64,000 bases of DNA from DATJLY01 sp035604615 (GCA_035604615.1 DATNID010000055.1:1-64000), one strand, 5' to 3'. Positions 15,057-23,276 are shown, counted from the stretch's first letter. The notes: generated from the sequence alone by a model not told the origin. Program-made: numbers and translations.

Positions 15057-16430
15057 TTGCTCCGGATTTTCCGCCACTATTACTCGGCACCCGCCGTCTT
15101 CCTTTGCGCCTGCGAGACTTTGGCCGTGGCGCTCGCGCTCTACGTCGCGGCGACGATCCTCATTCCGGGCGATCAGCATGCGCGCTATCTCGCGGCGGCG
15201 CTGGTCCCGGCGCTGGTCAATGCGGTGCTGATGTACTCGATGGGGCTCTATGACCCAGCCTACGTCGCCAATTTCCGCCGCGCCTTGCCGCGGCTCTTCG
15301 CCTGCCTCTGCATCGGCGCGCCGCTGCTCGGACGTTCGCTCTCGATCGCTGGCCCCGACGAGGACCGGATCGTGTTCTACGGCATCTGGACGGCGATGGT
15401 GATCGCCTGCATCGTCGTCGCGCGCATGATCGCGACGCCGCTCGCGCGGCGCGGCATCGCCTCGCACAAGGTGCTGGTGATCGGCGCTGGGCGGCTCGCG
15501 GCCGAGATCGAGGCGCTGATGGCGAACGCGGTCCACTCCAAGACCCAGGTGATGGGCTACCTCCCGCTCGCCAACGAGGCGACCGAAATCCCCGAATGGC
15601 GCATGAAGCCGGCCACCCAGTCGCCACTCGAGATCGCGCGCGAGACGGGTGCCCGGGAGATCGTCGTCGCCGCCGACGACCGCCGCGGTATGGAGCTGCA
15701 GCCGCTGCTCGAGGCGCGCATGGAAGGCGTCGCCATCACCTCCTATCTGAGTTTCTGGGAGCGCGAGACCCGCCGCGTCCATCTCGCGGCGCTCGATCCG
15801 AGCTGGCTCATCTATGCCGACGGCTTCCATATCAGCACGGCTACCAACATCGTGCTGAAGCGGGCGCTCGACGTGGTCGCGAGCGTGGTGCTGCTGATCC
15901 TCACCCTGCCGACCCTGGTGCTGGCCGCGCTCGCCATCAAGCTCGACAGCGACGGCCCGGTGTTCTACCGCCAGGAGCGCGTCGGCCGCGGCGGCCAGCT
16001 CTTCCGCATCTGCAAGTTCCGCACCATGCGCACCGACGCCGAGGCCGAGTGCGGGCCGCAATGGGCAAGCCTGGCGGATCCCCGCGTCACCTGGGTCGGC
16101 GGTTTCCTGCGCCGCATGCGAATCGACGAGCTGCCGCAAATCCTGAACGTGCTCAAGGGCGAGATGAGCTTCGTCGGTCCGCGGCCCGAGCGCCCTGAAT
16201 TCGTGCGCAGCCTCGCCGCCGAGATCCCGTTCTATGCCGAGCGCCACCGGGCGCGGCCGGGCATCACCGGCTGGGCCCAGATCAACTACCCCTACGGCGC
16301 CTCGATCGAGGATGCGCGCGAGAAGCTCGCCTATGATCTCTATTATATCAAGAACTTCAGCTTCCTTTTCGACCTGCTGATCATCCTGTCGACGGCCCGC
16401 GCGGTATTACTCAACCGTGGAGGGCGCTGA
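15057..16430 (+). CDS. PEP-CTERM-associated sugar transferase (EpsB/TIGR03013 type)
   Basis: A 457-residue polyprenyl-phosphate sugar-1-phosphate transferase that would start exopolysaccharide repeat units at the inner membrane. N-terminal membrane segments (residues about 10-120) precede a Rossmann-like CoA-binding-type region (VLVIGAGRLAAEIEALM). A long membrane-dipping helix follows (KRALDVVASVVLLILTLP), then the bacterial sugar transferase domain with FYRQERVGRGGQLFRICKFR, IDELPQILNVLKGEMSFVGP and RARPGITGWAQI. The TTG start follows GAGAGGGGGG. Layout matches the TIGR03013 group, usually located in XrtA/exosortase EPS clusters, but no other EPS genes lie beside it here. A PEP-CTERM protein gene is found 6 kb downstream. 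Confidence 0.88.
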   Translation: MLRIFRHYYSAPAVFLCACETLAVALALYVAATILIPGDQHARYLAAALVPALVNAVLMYSMGLYDPAYVANFRRALPRLFACLCIGAPLLGRSLSIAGPDEDRIVFYGIWTAMVIACIVVARMIATPLARRGIASHKVLVIGAGRLAAEIEALMANAVHSKTQVMGYLPLANEATEIPEWRMKPATQSPLEIARETGAREIVVAADDRRGMELQPLLEARMEGVAITSYLSFWERETRRVHLAALDPSWLIYADGFHISTATNIVLKRALDVVASVVLLILTLPTLVLAALAIKLDSDGPVFYRQERVGRGGQLFRICKFRTMRTDAEAECGPQWASLADPRVTWVGGFLRRMRIDELPQILNVLKGEMSFVGPRPERPEFVRSLAAEIPFYAERHRARPGITGWAQINYPYGASIEDAREKLAYDLYYIKNFSFLFDLLIILSTARAVLLNRGGR

Positions 16431-16463
16431 GCGGGTCTCAGTGACAGAAAATTTTACACTTTT

Positions 16464-16481
16464 GGGGCGGTTTCCCGCCCC
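16464..16481 (+). terminator. GC-rich hairpin after the sugar transferase gene
   Basis: GGGGCGG (16464-16470) pairs perfectly with CCGCCCC (16475-16481) around TTTC. It starts 33 bases after the stop codon. There is no T-run after it, so it is at best a weak or factor-assisted terminator. Confidence 0.3.
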
Positions 16482-16519
16482 GAGAGTCTAGGTCGCTCGT
16501 AATAAACGTAAAATTCGGG

Positions 16520-16535
16520 TGGCCCCGGTTTTGCT
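16520..16535 (+). promoter_or_regulatory. Sigma-54-type promoter before a small membrane gene
   Basis: TGGCCCC-N4-TTGCT matches the RpoN consensus TGGCACG-N4-TTGCW in all key positions: GG at 16521-16522 and GC at 16533-16534, with exactly 10 bases between. Expected transcription start about 16546, 17 bases before the ATG at 16563. Confidence 0.5.
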
Positions 16536-16562
16536 TACCCATGCCCTCGAGGGGTGTGTGCA

Positions 16563-16691
16563 ATGGAAGACTGGGACGGAAGCGTGACGACGCCCGAGGA
16601 ATGGCGCGACAGGAACAGGGGCCTCATGGTCGCCCTGAGCGCCTGCCTTGCGATCTGGGCCTTCGCGATCTGGCTGTTCATCCGGCCATAG
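16563..16691 (+). CDS. Small single-span membrane protein (42 residues)
   Basis: ATG 16563 has GAGGGG at 16549-16554. A charged, acidic N-terminus (MEDWDGSVTTPEEWRDRNRG) leads into one Trp-rich membrane segment (VALSACLAIWAFAIWLFI) and a two-residue tail. No family recognised. The sigma-54-like promoter immediately upstream is the main hint of regulation. nth starts 65 bases later. Confidence 0.6.
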   Translation: MEDWDGSVTTPEEWRDRNRGLMVALSACLAIWAFAIWLFIRP

Positions 16692-16756
16692 GCCCGGCTT
16701 GGGCCCAATTGGGCCTGCGTCTGGACACGGGTTGAGGCATCCGCCACGATCGGCGG

Positions 16757-17515
16757 ATGACGAAGGGGGACGCGGAGCGCTTCATGGCGCTTCTTGCGGC
16801 GGATCGGCCTGATCCGACGACCGAGCTCGAATTCATCAATCCCTACACGCTGCTGGTGGCGGTGGTGCTGTCCGCCCAGGCGACCGACGTGAGCGTCAAC
16901 AAGGCGACGGAGAAGCTCTTCGCCGTCGCCAGCACGCCCGCGGCGATGGTGGCGCTGGGCGAGGCGCGGCTCACCAAGTTCATCCGCACCATCGGCCTGT
17001 TCCGCACCAAGGCCAAGAACGTCATCGCCCTGTCGCGCCTCCTGATCGAGCGCCACGGCGGCAAGGTGCCGGACACGCGCGAGGCGCTCGAGGCCCTGCC
17101 CGGCGTTGGCCGCAAGACCGCGAACGTGGTGCTCAATACCGCCTTCGGCCAGCCGACCATCGCGGTCGACACCCACATCTTCCGGGTCGGGAACCGCACC
17201 GGCCTTGCGCCCGGCAAGACGCCGCTCCAGGTCGAGGAGAAGCTCGAGCGCATGGTGCCGGAACGCTTCAAGCGCGGCGCACACCATTGGCTCGTCCTGC
17301 ACGGGCGCTATGTCTGCCTCGCGCGCAAGCCGCGCTGCCAGGTCTGCGTCGTCCGGGCGCTGTGCGCCTACAAGGCCAAGACGACGGACGAGAGCGTCAC
17401 TCCAGCCCGAGCACGTCCTTCATCCCGTAAAGCCCGGCCTTCCGCCCCACCGCCCAGCACGCCGCCCGCACCGCGCCGCGGGCGAAAATCTGCCGGCTCC
17501 CGGCACGGTGCGTGA
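16757..17515 (+). CDS. nth: Endonuclease III (DNA glycosylase/AP lyase)
   Basis: Removes oxidised pyrimidines in base excision repair. The helix-hairpin-helix LPGVGRKTANVVLN carries the catalytic Lys, the catalytic Asp is in AVDTHIFRVGNR, and the four cysteines of the iron-sulphur cluster are spaced 6-2-5 in CLARKPRCQVCVVRALC. The conserved enzyme ends near residue 215. The reading frame continues for about 40 residues rich in Ser, Pro and Arg, and these overlap dapB on the other strand by 119 bases. That tail is probably a by-product of the overlap, but no earlier stop exists in frame. Confidence 0.94.
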   Translation: MTKGDAERFMALLAADRPDPTTELEFINPYTLLVAVVLSAQATDVSVNKATEKLFAVASTPAAMVALGEARLTKFIRTIGLFRTKAKNVIALSRLLIERHGGKVPDTREALEALPGVGRKTANVVLNTAFGQPTIAVDTHIFRVGNRTGLAPGKTPLQVEEKLERMVPERFKRGAHHWLVLHGRYVCLARKPRCQVCVVRALCAYKAKTTDESVTPARARPSSRKARPSAPPPSTPPAPRRGRKSAGSRHGA

Positions 17516-18206
17516 GCTCCAGCCGCTCGCCGTCGGCGGCGAAGATGACGGTATGATCACCGACCACGTCGCCGCCGCGCAGCGCGGCGAAGCCGATATC
17601 GCCGCGCTTGCGCGCGCCGGTGATGCCGTCGCGGGCGCGCTGGCTGCGTGAGGCGAGATCGATCCCCCGCCCCAGCGCCGCCTCGCGGCCGAGCGCCAGC
17701 GCCGTGCCCGAGGGCGCATCGACCTTGTGCCGGTGATGCATCTCCATCACCTCGATGTCGTAATCGTCGCCGAGGCGCGACGCCACTTGCCGCACCAGTC
17801 CCAGCAGCAGATTGACGCCCAGGCTCATGTTGGGCGCGCGCACGATCGCAACCGACTTGGCGGCTTCCGCGATCGCGGCCTCGTGCGCGGGCTCGAGGCC
17901 GGTAGTGCCGATGACCAGCGGCTTGCCGAGGCGCGCGGCGATCGCGGCGTGGGCGGCGGTCGCGGCGGGCGCGGTGAAGTCGACCACCACGTCGACGGCG
18001 GCGAAGAGACGCGCGGGATCGTCGCCCGCCACGACGCCCAGCGCGCCCAGACCGGCGAGCTCGCCGAGATCGCGCCCGACCGCCGCATTGCCCTTGGCCT
18101 CGATGCCGCCGGCGACGCGGCAGCCCGCGGTGCCGTTGATCTCCGCCACCAGCATGCGCCCCATCCGCCCGCCGCAGCCGGTGATCCCGATGCCGGTCTC
18201 CGCCAT
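17397..18206 (-). CDS. dapB: 4-hydroxy-tetrahydrodipicolinate reductase
   Basis: NAD(P)H-dependent step of lysine and meso-diaminopimelate synthesis, feeding peptidoglycan. 269 residues: Rossmann motif GCGGRMGRML at the N-terminus and the catalytic/substrate motif EMHHRHKVDAPSGTAL in the C-terminal domain. ATG 18206 is preceded by AAGGAGGAGG at good spacing. Convergent with nth, with a long 3-prime overlap. Confidence 0.95.
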   Translation of the reverse strand: MAETGIGITGCGGRMGRMLVAEINGTAGCRVAGGIEAKGNAAVGRDLGELAGLGALGVVAGDDPARLFAAVDVVVDFTAPAATAAHAAIAARLGKPLVIGTTGLEPAHEAAIAEAAKSVAIVRAPNMSLGVNLLLGLVRQVASRLGDDYDIEVMEMHHRHKVDAPSGTALALGREAALGRGIDLASRSQRARDGITGARKRGDIGFAALRGGDVVGDHTVIFAADGERLELTHRAGSRQIFARGAVRAACWAVGRKAGLYGMKDVLGLE

Positions 18207-18238
18207 CGCCGCCTCCTCCTTGATCCCAGCGCGCCGCC

Positions 18239-18775
18239 TTAGCGACCCGCCCGCTCCTCCCGCGCCTTCCATTCGGACGAAGGCTCCGATTGCGTCATCT
18301 CGGACGCGACATGTTCCCGCACGCCTTGGTGAATGAACGCCATCCATAGAGCCGGTTTTTCCGGATTGACGTTGAAATGCTGGTGCTCGACCCCGTTGGG
18401 TTTCAAGGGAAGCAGGAGCAGGTCGCCCTTCTCCCAGTCGACGCGCTCGCCGTCGACCACCGAATAGCCTTTGCCATCGATCACATAAATGATCAGTCCG
18501 CCTTGATGCCGATGTCTGCCCGACACGCTGCGCACCTCGTGCGTGAACACGGCCCAATTCTGCAGCGGGGTATCCGTGATCGTCCGTCCGGCATCGAGAT
18601 AGAAACGGAGGTGGCCTTGGCGCATCAGCTCCTGCTTCGTTTCTTCGAGGCGCACGACGATGCGGCCGGTCCGTTGCCGGTCTGCGTATGCGCTATCCCG
18701 TTGCATTCCGAGTTCGTAGGGGTTGCGGGCTGCCGGCTCCCGTTCCCTCACACGCGTGCGTTCGGACTCCGCCAT
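18239..18775 (-). CDS. Cupin-domain protein
   Basis: A 178-residue protein with a central cupin barrel (residues about 75-150). The metal-ligand motif is visible as GRHRHQGGLIIYVIDGKGYS, and the second cupin motif as EHQHFN. The N-terminal part is charged and helical (RIVVRLEETKQELM). Cupins of this form include dioxygenases, isomerases and sugar or auxin-type binding proteins, so no reaction is named. It ends 32 bases before dapB, transcribed in the same direction; ATG 18775 has GGGGAG 8 bases upstream. Confidence 0.75.
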   Translation of the reverse strand: MAESERTRVREREPAARNPYELGMQRDSAYADRQRTGRIVVRLEETKQELMRQGHLRFYLDAGRTITDTPLQNWAVFTHEVRSVSGRHRHQGGLIIYVIDGKGYSVVDGERVDWEKGDLLLLPLKPNGVEHQHFNVNPEKPALWMAFIHQGVREHVASEMTQSEPSSEWKAREERAGR

Positions 18776-18960
18776 CGCTTCGGCTCCCCTGGTCTTCCTT
18801 GTGCTTATAGCACACGGCAAGGCCCAACCGGCTTCAGGCGCGCACGGTCGTGCGATACGTCGGTGCCACCCCGAACTCCGCCTGGGGTCGTACCGGGAAA
18901 TGCAAACCGAGACTCCGCCGGGTGCTTCCCTCCCCGTGAGCGCTGCTCTAAACCCGCGCC

Positions 18961-20502
18961 ATGGCCCTCTTGCGTTCGGTCGCGACGGTCGGCGGCTACA
19001 CCATGCTGAGCCGCGTCTTGGGATTCGTCCGCGACATGATGACGGCGGCGCTCCTGGGCGCGGGGCCGGTAACGGACGCGTTCTTCGTCGCGCTCCGCCT
19101 GCCCAACCTTTTCCGCACCCTCTTCGCCGAAGGCGCCTTCAGCGCCGCCTTCGTGCCGCTGTTCGCCGGCCTCGCGGCGCAGGAGGGGCGCGATGCTGCG
19201 CGCCTCTTCGCCGAGGACGCGCTGGCGGCGTTGCTCGCGGCGCTGGTCGTGTTCATCGTCGTGGGAGAGGCGACGGCGCCGTGGCTCCTGCACGTGCTGG
19301 CGCCGGGATTCGCGGCGCTGCCCGACACGTTCGCGCTCACCGTCCATCTCACCCGCATCACTTTTCCCTATCTGCTGTTCATCTCGCTGGTGGCGCTGCA
19401 GGGGGGCGTGCTCAATTCGGTCGACCGCTTCGCTGCTGTTGCGGCGACGCCGGCGCTGCTGAACGTCTTCCTGATCGGCGCGCTGACCCTGGTGCGGCCG
19501 ATGAGCGGCGAAGCGCTGGCCTGGGCGGTGACCTTGTCGGGCTTCGCGCAGTTTCTGTGGCTGATGGCATCGTGCGCGCAGGCCGGGATGGCGCTGAGCC
19601 TGCCGCGGCCGTCGTTCTCGCCGGCGGTGAAGCGCCTGGTGCAGCTCATGCTGCCGGGCGTGTTCGGCGCCGGCGCGACGCAGCTTAACCTGGTGATCTC
19701 GACCGCGATCGCGTCGCTCCTGCCGACGGGCGCGGTGTCGTATCTCTATTACGCCGACCGGCTCGACCAGCTTCCTTTGGGCGTGGTGGGCTTCGCGGTC
19801 GGCACCGCGATCCTGCCGCCGCTGGCGCGCCAGGTCCGCGGCGGCGACGAGCAGGGCGCGATCGCCACCCAGAATCGCGGCCTCGAGCTGGCGTTGCTGT
19901 TGACGCTTCCGGCCGCGGTCGCGCTCGGAGTGGCGGCGTGGCCCATCCTCCATGTCCTGTTCGAGCGCGGCGCCTTCGGTCCGGAACAAACGCGCGCCAC
20001 CGCGGGCGCGCTCGCTGCCTATGCCGCTGGCCTGCCTGCCTTCGTCCTGGTCAAGGTGATGGCGCCCGGCTTCTTCGCCCGCCACGACACCAAGACGCCG
20101 GTGAAGGTGGCGTTCGCCGCGATCGGCGCCAACATCATGCTGACCACGACGCTGGGATTGCTGACGCCGCTGGCCCATGTCGGCGTCGCGGCGGCGACCT
20201 CGGCGGCGGGCTGGGTCAACGCGCTGCTGCTGATCCATATCCTGGGGCGGCGCGGGCAGTTCGCGCTCGATGCGCGCGCGCGGCGGGCGTTGCCGCGCAT
20301 GCTCGGCGCGGCGCTCGGCATGGGCGCGGTGCTGCTGGCGCTCGAAGCCGCGCTGGGGCCCGCGTTCGAGGGGGGGCTCATCGAGCGGCTTGCGGCGCTG
20401 GCGCTGCTGGTCGGCGTTGGGCTGGTGGCGTTCGCGGTGCTCGCGGTGGCGCTGGGCGCGGCGCCCTGGGGCGAAGTGAAGCAGCGCCTCAAGCGCGCCT
20501 GA
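18961..20502 (+). CDS. murJ: Lipid II flippase MurJ
   Basis: A 513-residue polytopic protein of the MOP superfamily with about 14 membrane segments. The N-terminus (VATVGGYTMLSRVLGFVRDM, DAFFVALRLPNLFRTLFAEG, AFSAAFVPLF) is diagnostic for MurJ. Its role is to flip the peptidoglycan precursor lipid II to the periplasm. Normal length. It lies just ahead of a PaiB-like gene and trpS, all in the same direction. Confidence 0.94.
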   Translation: MALLRSVATVGGYTMLSRVLGFVRDMMTAALLGAGPVTDAFFVALRLPNLFRTLFAEGAFSAAFVPLFAGLAAQEGRDAARLFAEDALAALLAALVVFIVVGEATAPWLLHVLAPGFAALPDTFALTVHLTRITFPYLLFISLVALQGGVLNSVDRFAAVAATPALLNVFLIGALTLVRPMSGEALAWAVTLSGFAQFLWLMASCAQAGMALSLPRPSFSPAVKRLVQLMLPGVFGAGATQLNLVISTAIASLLPTGAVSYLYYADRLDQLPLGVVGFAVGTAILPPLARQVRGGDEQGAIATQNRGLELALLLTLPAAVALGVAAWPILHVLFERGAFGPEQTRATAGALAAYAAGLPAFVLVKVMAPGFFARHDTKTPVKVAFAAIGANIMLTTTLGLLTPLAHVGVAAATSAAGWVNALLLIHILGRRGQFALDARARRALPRMLGAALGMGAVLLALEAALGPAFEGGLIERLAALALLVGVGLVAFAVLAVALGAAPWGEVKQRLKRA

Positions 20503-20511
20503 GGAGGAGAA

Positions 20512-21135
20512 ATGTACCTGCCCGCCCATTTCGCCGAGACGCGCGTGCCGGTGCTGCACGATGCGATCCGCGGCACCGGGCTCGCGACCCTGGTGACCCA
20601 AGGCGCGGCCGGGCTCGAGGCGAGCCACGTGCCGATGCTGCTCGACGATGCGCCCGCGCCCTACGGCACCCTCATCGGGCATGTCGCGCGCGACAACCCG
20701 CAATGGCACAGCGGCGGCGACGCGCTGGCAATCTTTCTCGGCGCCGACGCCTATGTCTCGCCCTCCGTCTACGAGACCAAGCGACGCACCGGCAAGGCGG
20801 TGCCGACCTGGAACTATGTCGCGATCCACGCCTATGGCAAGGTCGCGTTCTTCGACGACGAGGCGCGGCTGCGCGACATCGTGACGCGACTCACCGTCCG
20901 GCACGAGGCCGGGAGGCCCGCGCCCTGGGCCGTCAGCGACGCGCCCGAGGATTATGTCCGGTCCATGCTCAAGGCGATCGTCGGCTTCGCGCTGCCGATC
21001 GCGCGGCTCGAGGGCAAATGGAAGATGAGCCAGAACCGCCCGCCCGAGGACCGCGCCGGCGTGGTCGAGACGCTCCACCGCGAGGGCCGCGACGACGTCG
21101 CCGCGATGGTCGCCGCCGCCAAGCCCTCTCCTTGA
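20512..21135 (+). CDS. PaiB-type FMN-binding protein
   Basis: A 207-residue protein of the PaiB/FMN-binding split-barrel family. The N-terminal MYLPAHFAE and the segments GHVARDNPQWHS, AYVSPSVYETKR, VPTWNYVAIHAYG and LEGKWKMSQNRPPEDRAGV are the family hallmarks. In Bacillus, PaiB is linked to negative regulation; in proteobacteria the biochemical role is unsettled. ATG 20512 has GAGGAG just upstream and lies 9 bases after murJ. Confidence 0.86.
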   Translation: MYLPAHFAETRVPVLHDAIRGTGLATLVTQGAAGLEASHVPMLLDDAPAPYGTLIGHVARDNPQWHSGGDALAIFLGADAYVSPSVYETKRRTGKAVPTWNYVAIHAYGKVAFFDDEARLRDIVTRLTVRHEAGRPAPWAVSDAPEDYVRSMLKAIVGFALPIARLEGKWKMSQNRPPEDRAGVVETLHREGRDDVAAMVAAAKPSP

Positions 21136-21160
21136 CCCTCGCGCGCGCGGCCGCGATAAA
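21132..21160 (+). promoter_or_regulatory. Sigma-70-type promoter of trpS
   Basis: TTGACC (21132-21137, 5 of 6), 17-base spacer, GATAAA (21155-21160, 4 of 6). The -10 box ends 6 bases before the ATG at 21167, so transcription would begin at or next to the start codon. Confidence 0.45.
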
Positions 21161-21166
21161 GCGCGC

Positions 21167-22165
21167 ATGAATCGGATCTTCTCGGGCGTCCAGCCGACCG
21201 GCAATCTGCATCTCGGCAATTATCTCGGCGCCATCCGCAACTGGGTGCGGCTCCAACGCGATTTCGACTGCATCTTCTGCATCGTCGATCTGCACGCGCT
21301 GACCCTGCCGCAGGACCCGGCGCAGCTGCGCGCCCAGACGCGCGAGGTGACGGCGGCCTACATCGCCTCGGGCATCGATCCCGAGCGCTGCGTCATCTTC
21401 AACCAAAGCGCGGTGCCGGGCCATGCCGAGCTCGGCTGGCTCTTGGGCTGCCTCACGCCCTTGGGCTGGCTCAACCGCATGACCCAGTTCAAGGAGAAGG
21501 CCGGCAAGGAGCGCGATAACGCCGGATTGGGTCTTTATGCGTACCCGGTGCTGATGGCGGCCGATATCCTGCTCTACAAGGCGACGCACGTGCCGGTGGG
21601 CGAGGACCAGAAGCAGCATCTCGAATTGTCGCGCGACATCGCCGGCGCGTTCAACCGGCGCTACGGCGTCGAGTTCTTCCCGCTGCCGGAGCCGATGATC
21701 TTCGGCGCCGCGACGCGCGTCATGAGCCTGCGCGACGGCACCAAGAAAATGTCGAAATCCGACACCTCCGAATATTCGCGCATCGCCATGACCGACGACG
21801 CCGACGCGATCGCGCTCAAGATCAGGCGCGCCAAGACCGATCCGCAGCCGCTGCCGGCCAGCGCCGCCGAGGCCGACGCGCGGCCCGAGGCGGACAATCT
21901 CCTCGGCATCTACGCGGCGCTCGCCGACATGACGCGCGAGGCGGCGATCCGTCAGCACGCGGGGCGCAATTTCTCCGACTTCAAGCGCGACCTTTCCGAC
22001 CTCGCGGCCGAGGTGCTGGGCAAGATCGGCGGCGAGATGCGCCGGCTTTTGGCCGATACAGGCTATGTCGACGGCGTGCTTTCGCGCGGCCGCGAGCGCG
22101 CCCAAGCGATCGCCGGCCCCAACCTGGCCCAGGTGTTCGAGATCATGGGCCTGCTGCGCCCCTGA
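21167..22165 (+). CDS. trpS: Tryptophanyl-tRNA synthetase
   Basis: A 332-residue class I synthetase charging tRNA-Trp. HIGH-type motif in PTGNLHLGNYLGAIRNW; KMSKS motif exact in TKKMSKSD; tryptophan-site segments NQSAVPGHAELGWLL and GLYAYPVLMAADILLY are conserved. No purine-rich ribosome binding site precedes ATG 21167 (only GATAAAGCGCGC), which fits the promoter position and suggests a leaderless or very short-leader mRNA. Confidence 0.96.
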   Translation: MNRIFSGVQPTGNLHLGNYLGAIRNWVRLQRDFDCIFCIVDLHALTLPQDPAQLRAQTREVTAAYIASGIDPERCVIFNQSAVPGHAELGWLLGCLTPLGWLNRMTQFKEKAGKERDNAGLGLYAYPVLMAADILLYKATHVPVGEDQKQHLELSRDIAGAFNRRYGVEFFPLPEPMIFGAATRVMSLRDGTKKMSKSDTSEYSRIAMTDDADAIALKIRRAKTDPQPLPASAAEADARPEADNLLGIYAALADMTREAAIRQHAGRNFSDFKRDLSDLAAEVLGKIGGEMRRLLADTGYVDGVLSRGRERAQAIAGPNLAQVFEIMGLLRP

Positions 22166-22243
22166 ACCCCGAAACTGTCGAGAATATTTACAGCCGGGGC
22201 CGGCGCTTCTAGCAAGCCATTGATCTTACGCTGTCTTGCTCCA

Positions 22244-22259
22244 AGGCACGGAAATTGCG
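22244..22259 (+). promoter_or_regulatory. Sigma-54-type promoter of the PEP-CTERM gene
   Basis: AGGCACG-GAAA-TTGCG matches TGGCACG-N4-TTGCW except for the first and last base. GG (22245-22246) and GC (22257-22258) are separated by exactly 10 bases. Upstream, AGCAAG (22211-22216) and CTTGCT (22235-22240) form an inverted repeat. Transcription should start near 22270, just before the ribosome binding site. RpoN control of PEP-CTERM genes is known in some other proteobacteria. Confidence 0.6.
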
Positions 22260-22283
22260 TTAACCACCATAAAGGAGCGTGTC

Positions 22284-22457
22284 ATGAAGAAGGAGCACCG
22301 GTTCGTCTTGCTATCGGCTGCGCTTTTGCTCGCACTCTCGGCCGGTACGGCGTGGGCTGGCGTGATCGCGGTCGCGGTCCCCGAGCCGAGCAGCCTGGCC
22401 CTGCTGGCCACCGCGATCGGCGGCCTGGCCTGGAAGAAGTTTCGCGGCCGCAAATAG
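22284..22457 (+). CDS. Minimal PEP-CTERM protein (57 residues)
   Basis: The protein is a signal peptide (MKKEHRFVLLSAALLLALSA, ending near GTAWA) followed almost at once by the PEP-CTERM sorting signal: VPEPSS, a membrane helix LALLATAIGGLAW and the basic tail KKFRGRK. Only about nine residues lie between the predicted signal cleavage and the PEP motif, so there is no passenger domain. Exosortase (XrtA/EpsH type) is expected to cut at the motif; no exosortase gene is in the window. AAAGGAG at 22271-22277 gives a strong start. A sigma-54-type promoter lies upstream. Confidence 0.85.
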   Translation: MKKEHRFVLLSAALLLALSAGTAWAGVIAVAVPEPSSLALLATAIGGLAWKKFRGRK

Positions 22458-22472
22458 GCGCCCGTCCCCGCG

Positions 22473-23276
22473 GTGGAGAAAGGCGGCTTCGGTCTTGATG
22501 CCGCCGGCCTGTCGACGGCCGGAATCCTCATCGCCCTCCTCGTTGTCGGCGTCGGATTGTGGGAGCAAGCGCGCCCGGACCATCCCGAGCGCGAGCCCGC
22601 GGGGCCGCGCTGGATTGCCAACATCGTGCTCTTTGCGATCGGCGACGGCGCTTGGCTCGTCGTCGCGCCGCTCCTCTCCTATGGCGCCACCTGGCTCGGC
22701 GTCGTCGAGGCGCAAGGCGGAATCGGCCTGCATTTCCTGCTCATGCTTCCGCTGCTCGACGCCGGCGACTACGCGCTTCACCGCCTGTCGCACCGCGTCG
22801 GCTGGCTGTGGCGACTGCACGCCATTCATCACACCGATACCGAGATCGACGTGACGACGACGCTGCGGCATCACCCCGCCGAGGTTCTCGTTGTAGGCTT
22901 CGCCTTCGCCGGCATCGGCATGCTGATCGGCGCCGCGCCCGAGGAAATGGTCGCCTATGGCGTGCTCGCCTTCGCGGTGCAGCTCGTGGCCCACGCCAAC
23001 GTGGCGCTGCCGCCCGCGCTCGAGCGCGTCTTGAGCCTCGTCGTGGTGACGCCGCCGTTCCACCGCTTCCATCATTCGCGCGACCAGCGGCAGAGCGACG
23101 CGAATTACGGGCAGGTGCTGGTGATTTGGGACCGGCTCCTCGGCACGCTCGCGCCGCGTGACGGGCGCGACGCGCCGGCCGCCTTCGGCGTCGAGGCGTT
23201 CCTCGCGCCGCGCTTCCGTACCATCGCGGGAATGCTGCTGCAGCCGCTGGCGGCGACTATTCCACCAGCGCGATGA
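22473..23276 (+). CDS. Sterol desaturase/fatty acid hydroxylase superfamily protein
   Basis: A 267-residue membrane oxygenase. The di-iron histidine boxes are visible: LHRLSHR, HAIHHTDTEID and FHRFHHS, with a further H in TLRHHPAE. Four or more membrane segments surround them. Members hydroxylate or desaturate lipids, sterols or carotenoids using O2; the substrate here is unknown. GTG 22473 starts 15 bases after the PEP-CTERM stop, so read-through from that gene is possible. The end overlaps the convergent RidA-type gene by 20 bases. Confidence 0.87.
   Translation: MEKGGFGLDAAGLSTAGILIALLVVGVGLWEQARPDHPEREPAGPRWIANIVLFAIGDGAWLVVAPLLSYGATWLGVVEAQGGIGLHFLLMLPLLDAGDYALHRLSHRVGWLWRLHAIHHTDTEIDVTTTLRHHPAEVLVVGFAFAGIGMLIGAAPEEMVAYGVLAFAVQLVAHANVALPPALERVLSLVVVTPPFHRFHHSRDQRQSDANYGQVLVIWDRLLGTLAPRDGRDAPAAFGVEAFLAPRFRTIAGMLLQPLAATIPPAR

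Noticed and set aside
18805..21219. Minus-strand frame of about 800 codons opposite murJ and the PaiB-like gene
   Set aside because: Same reason: repetitive charged translation, no domain, no ribosome binding site, and real genes on the other strand.
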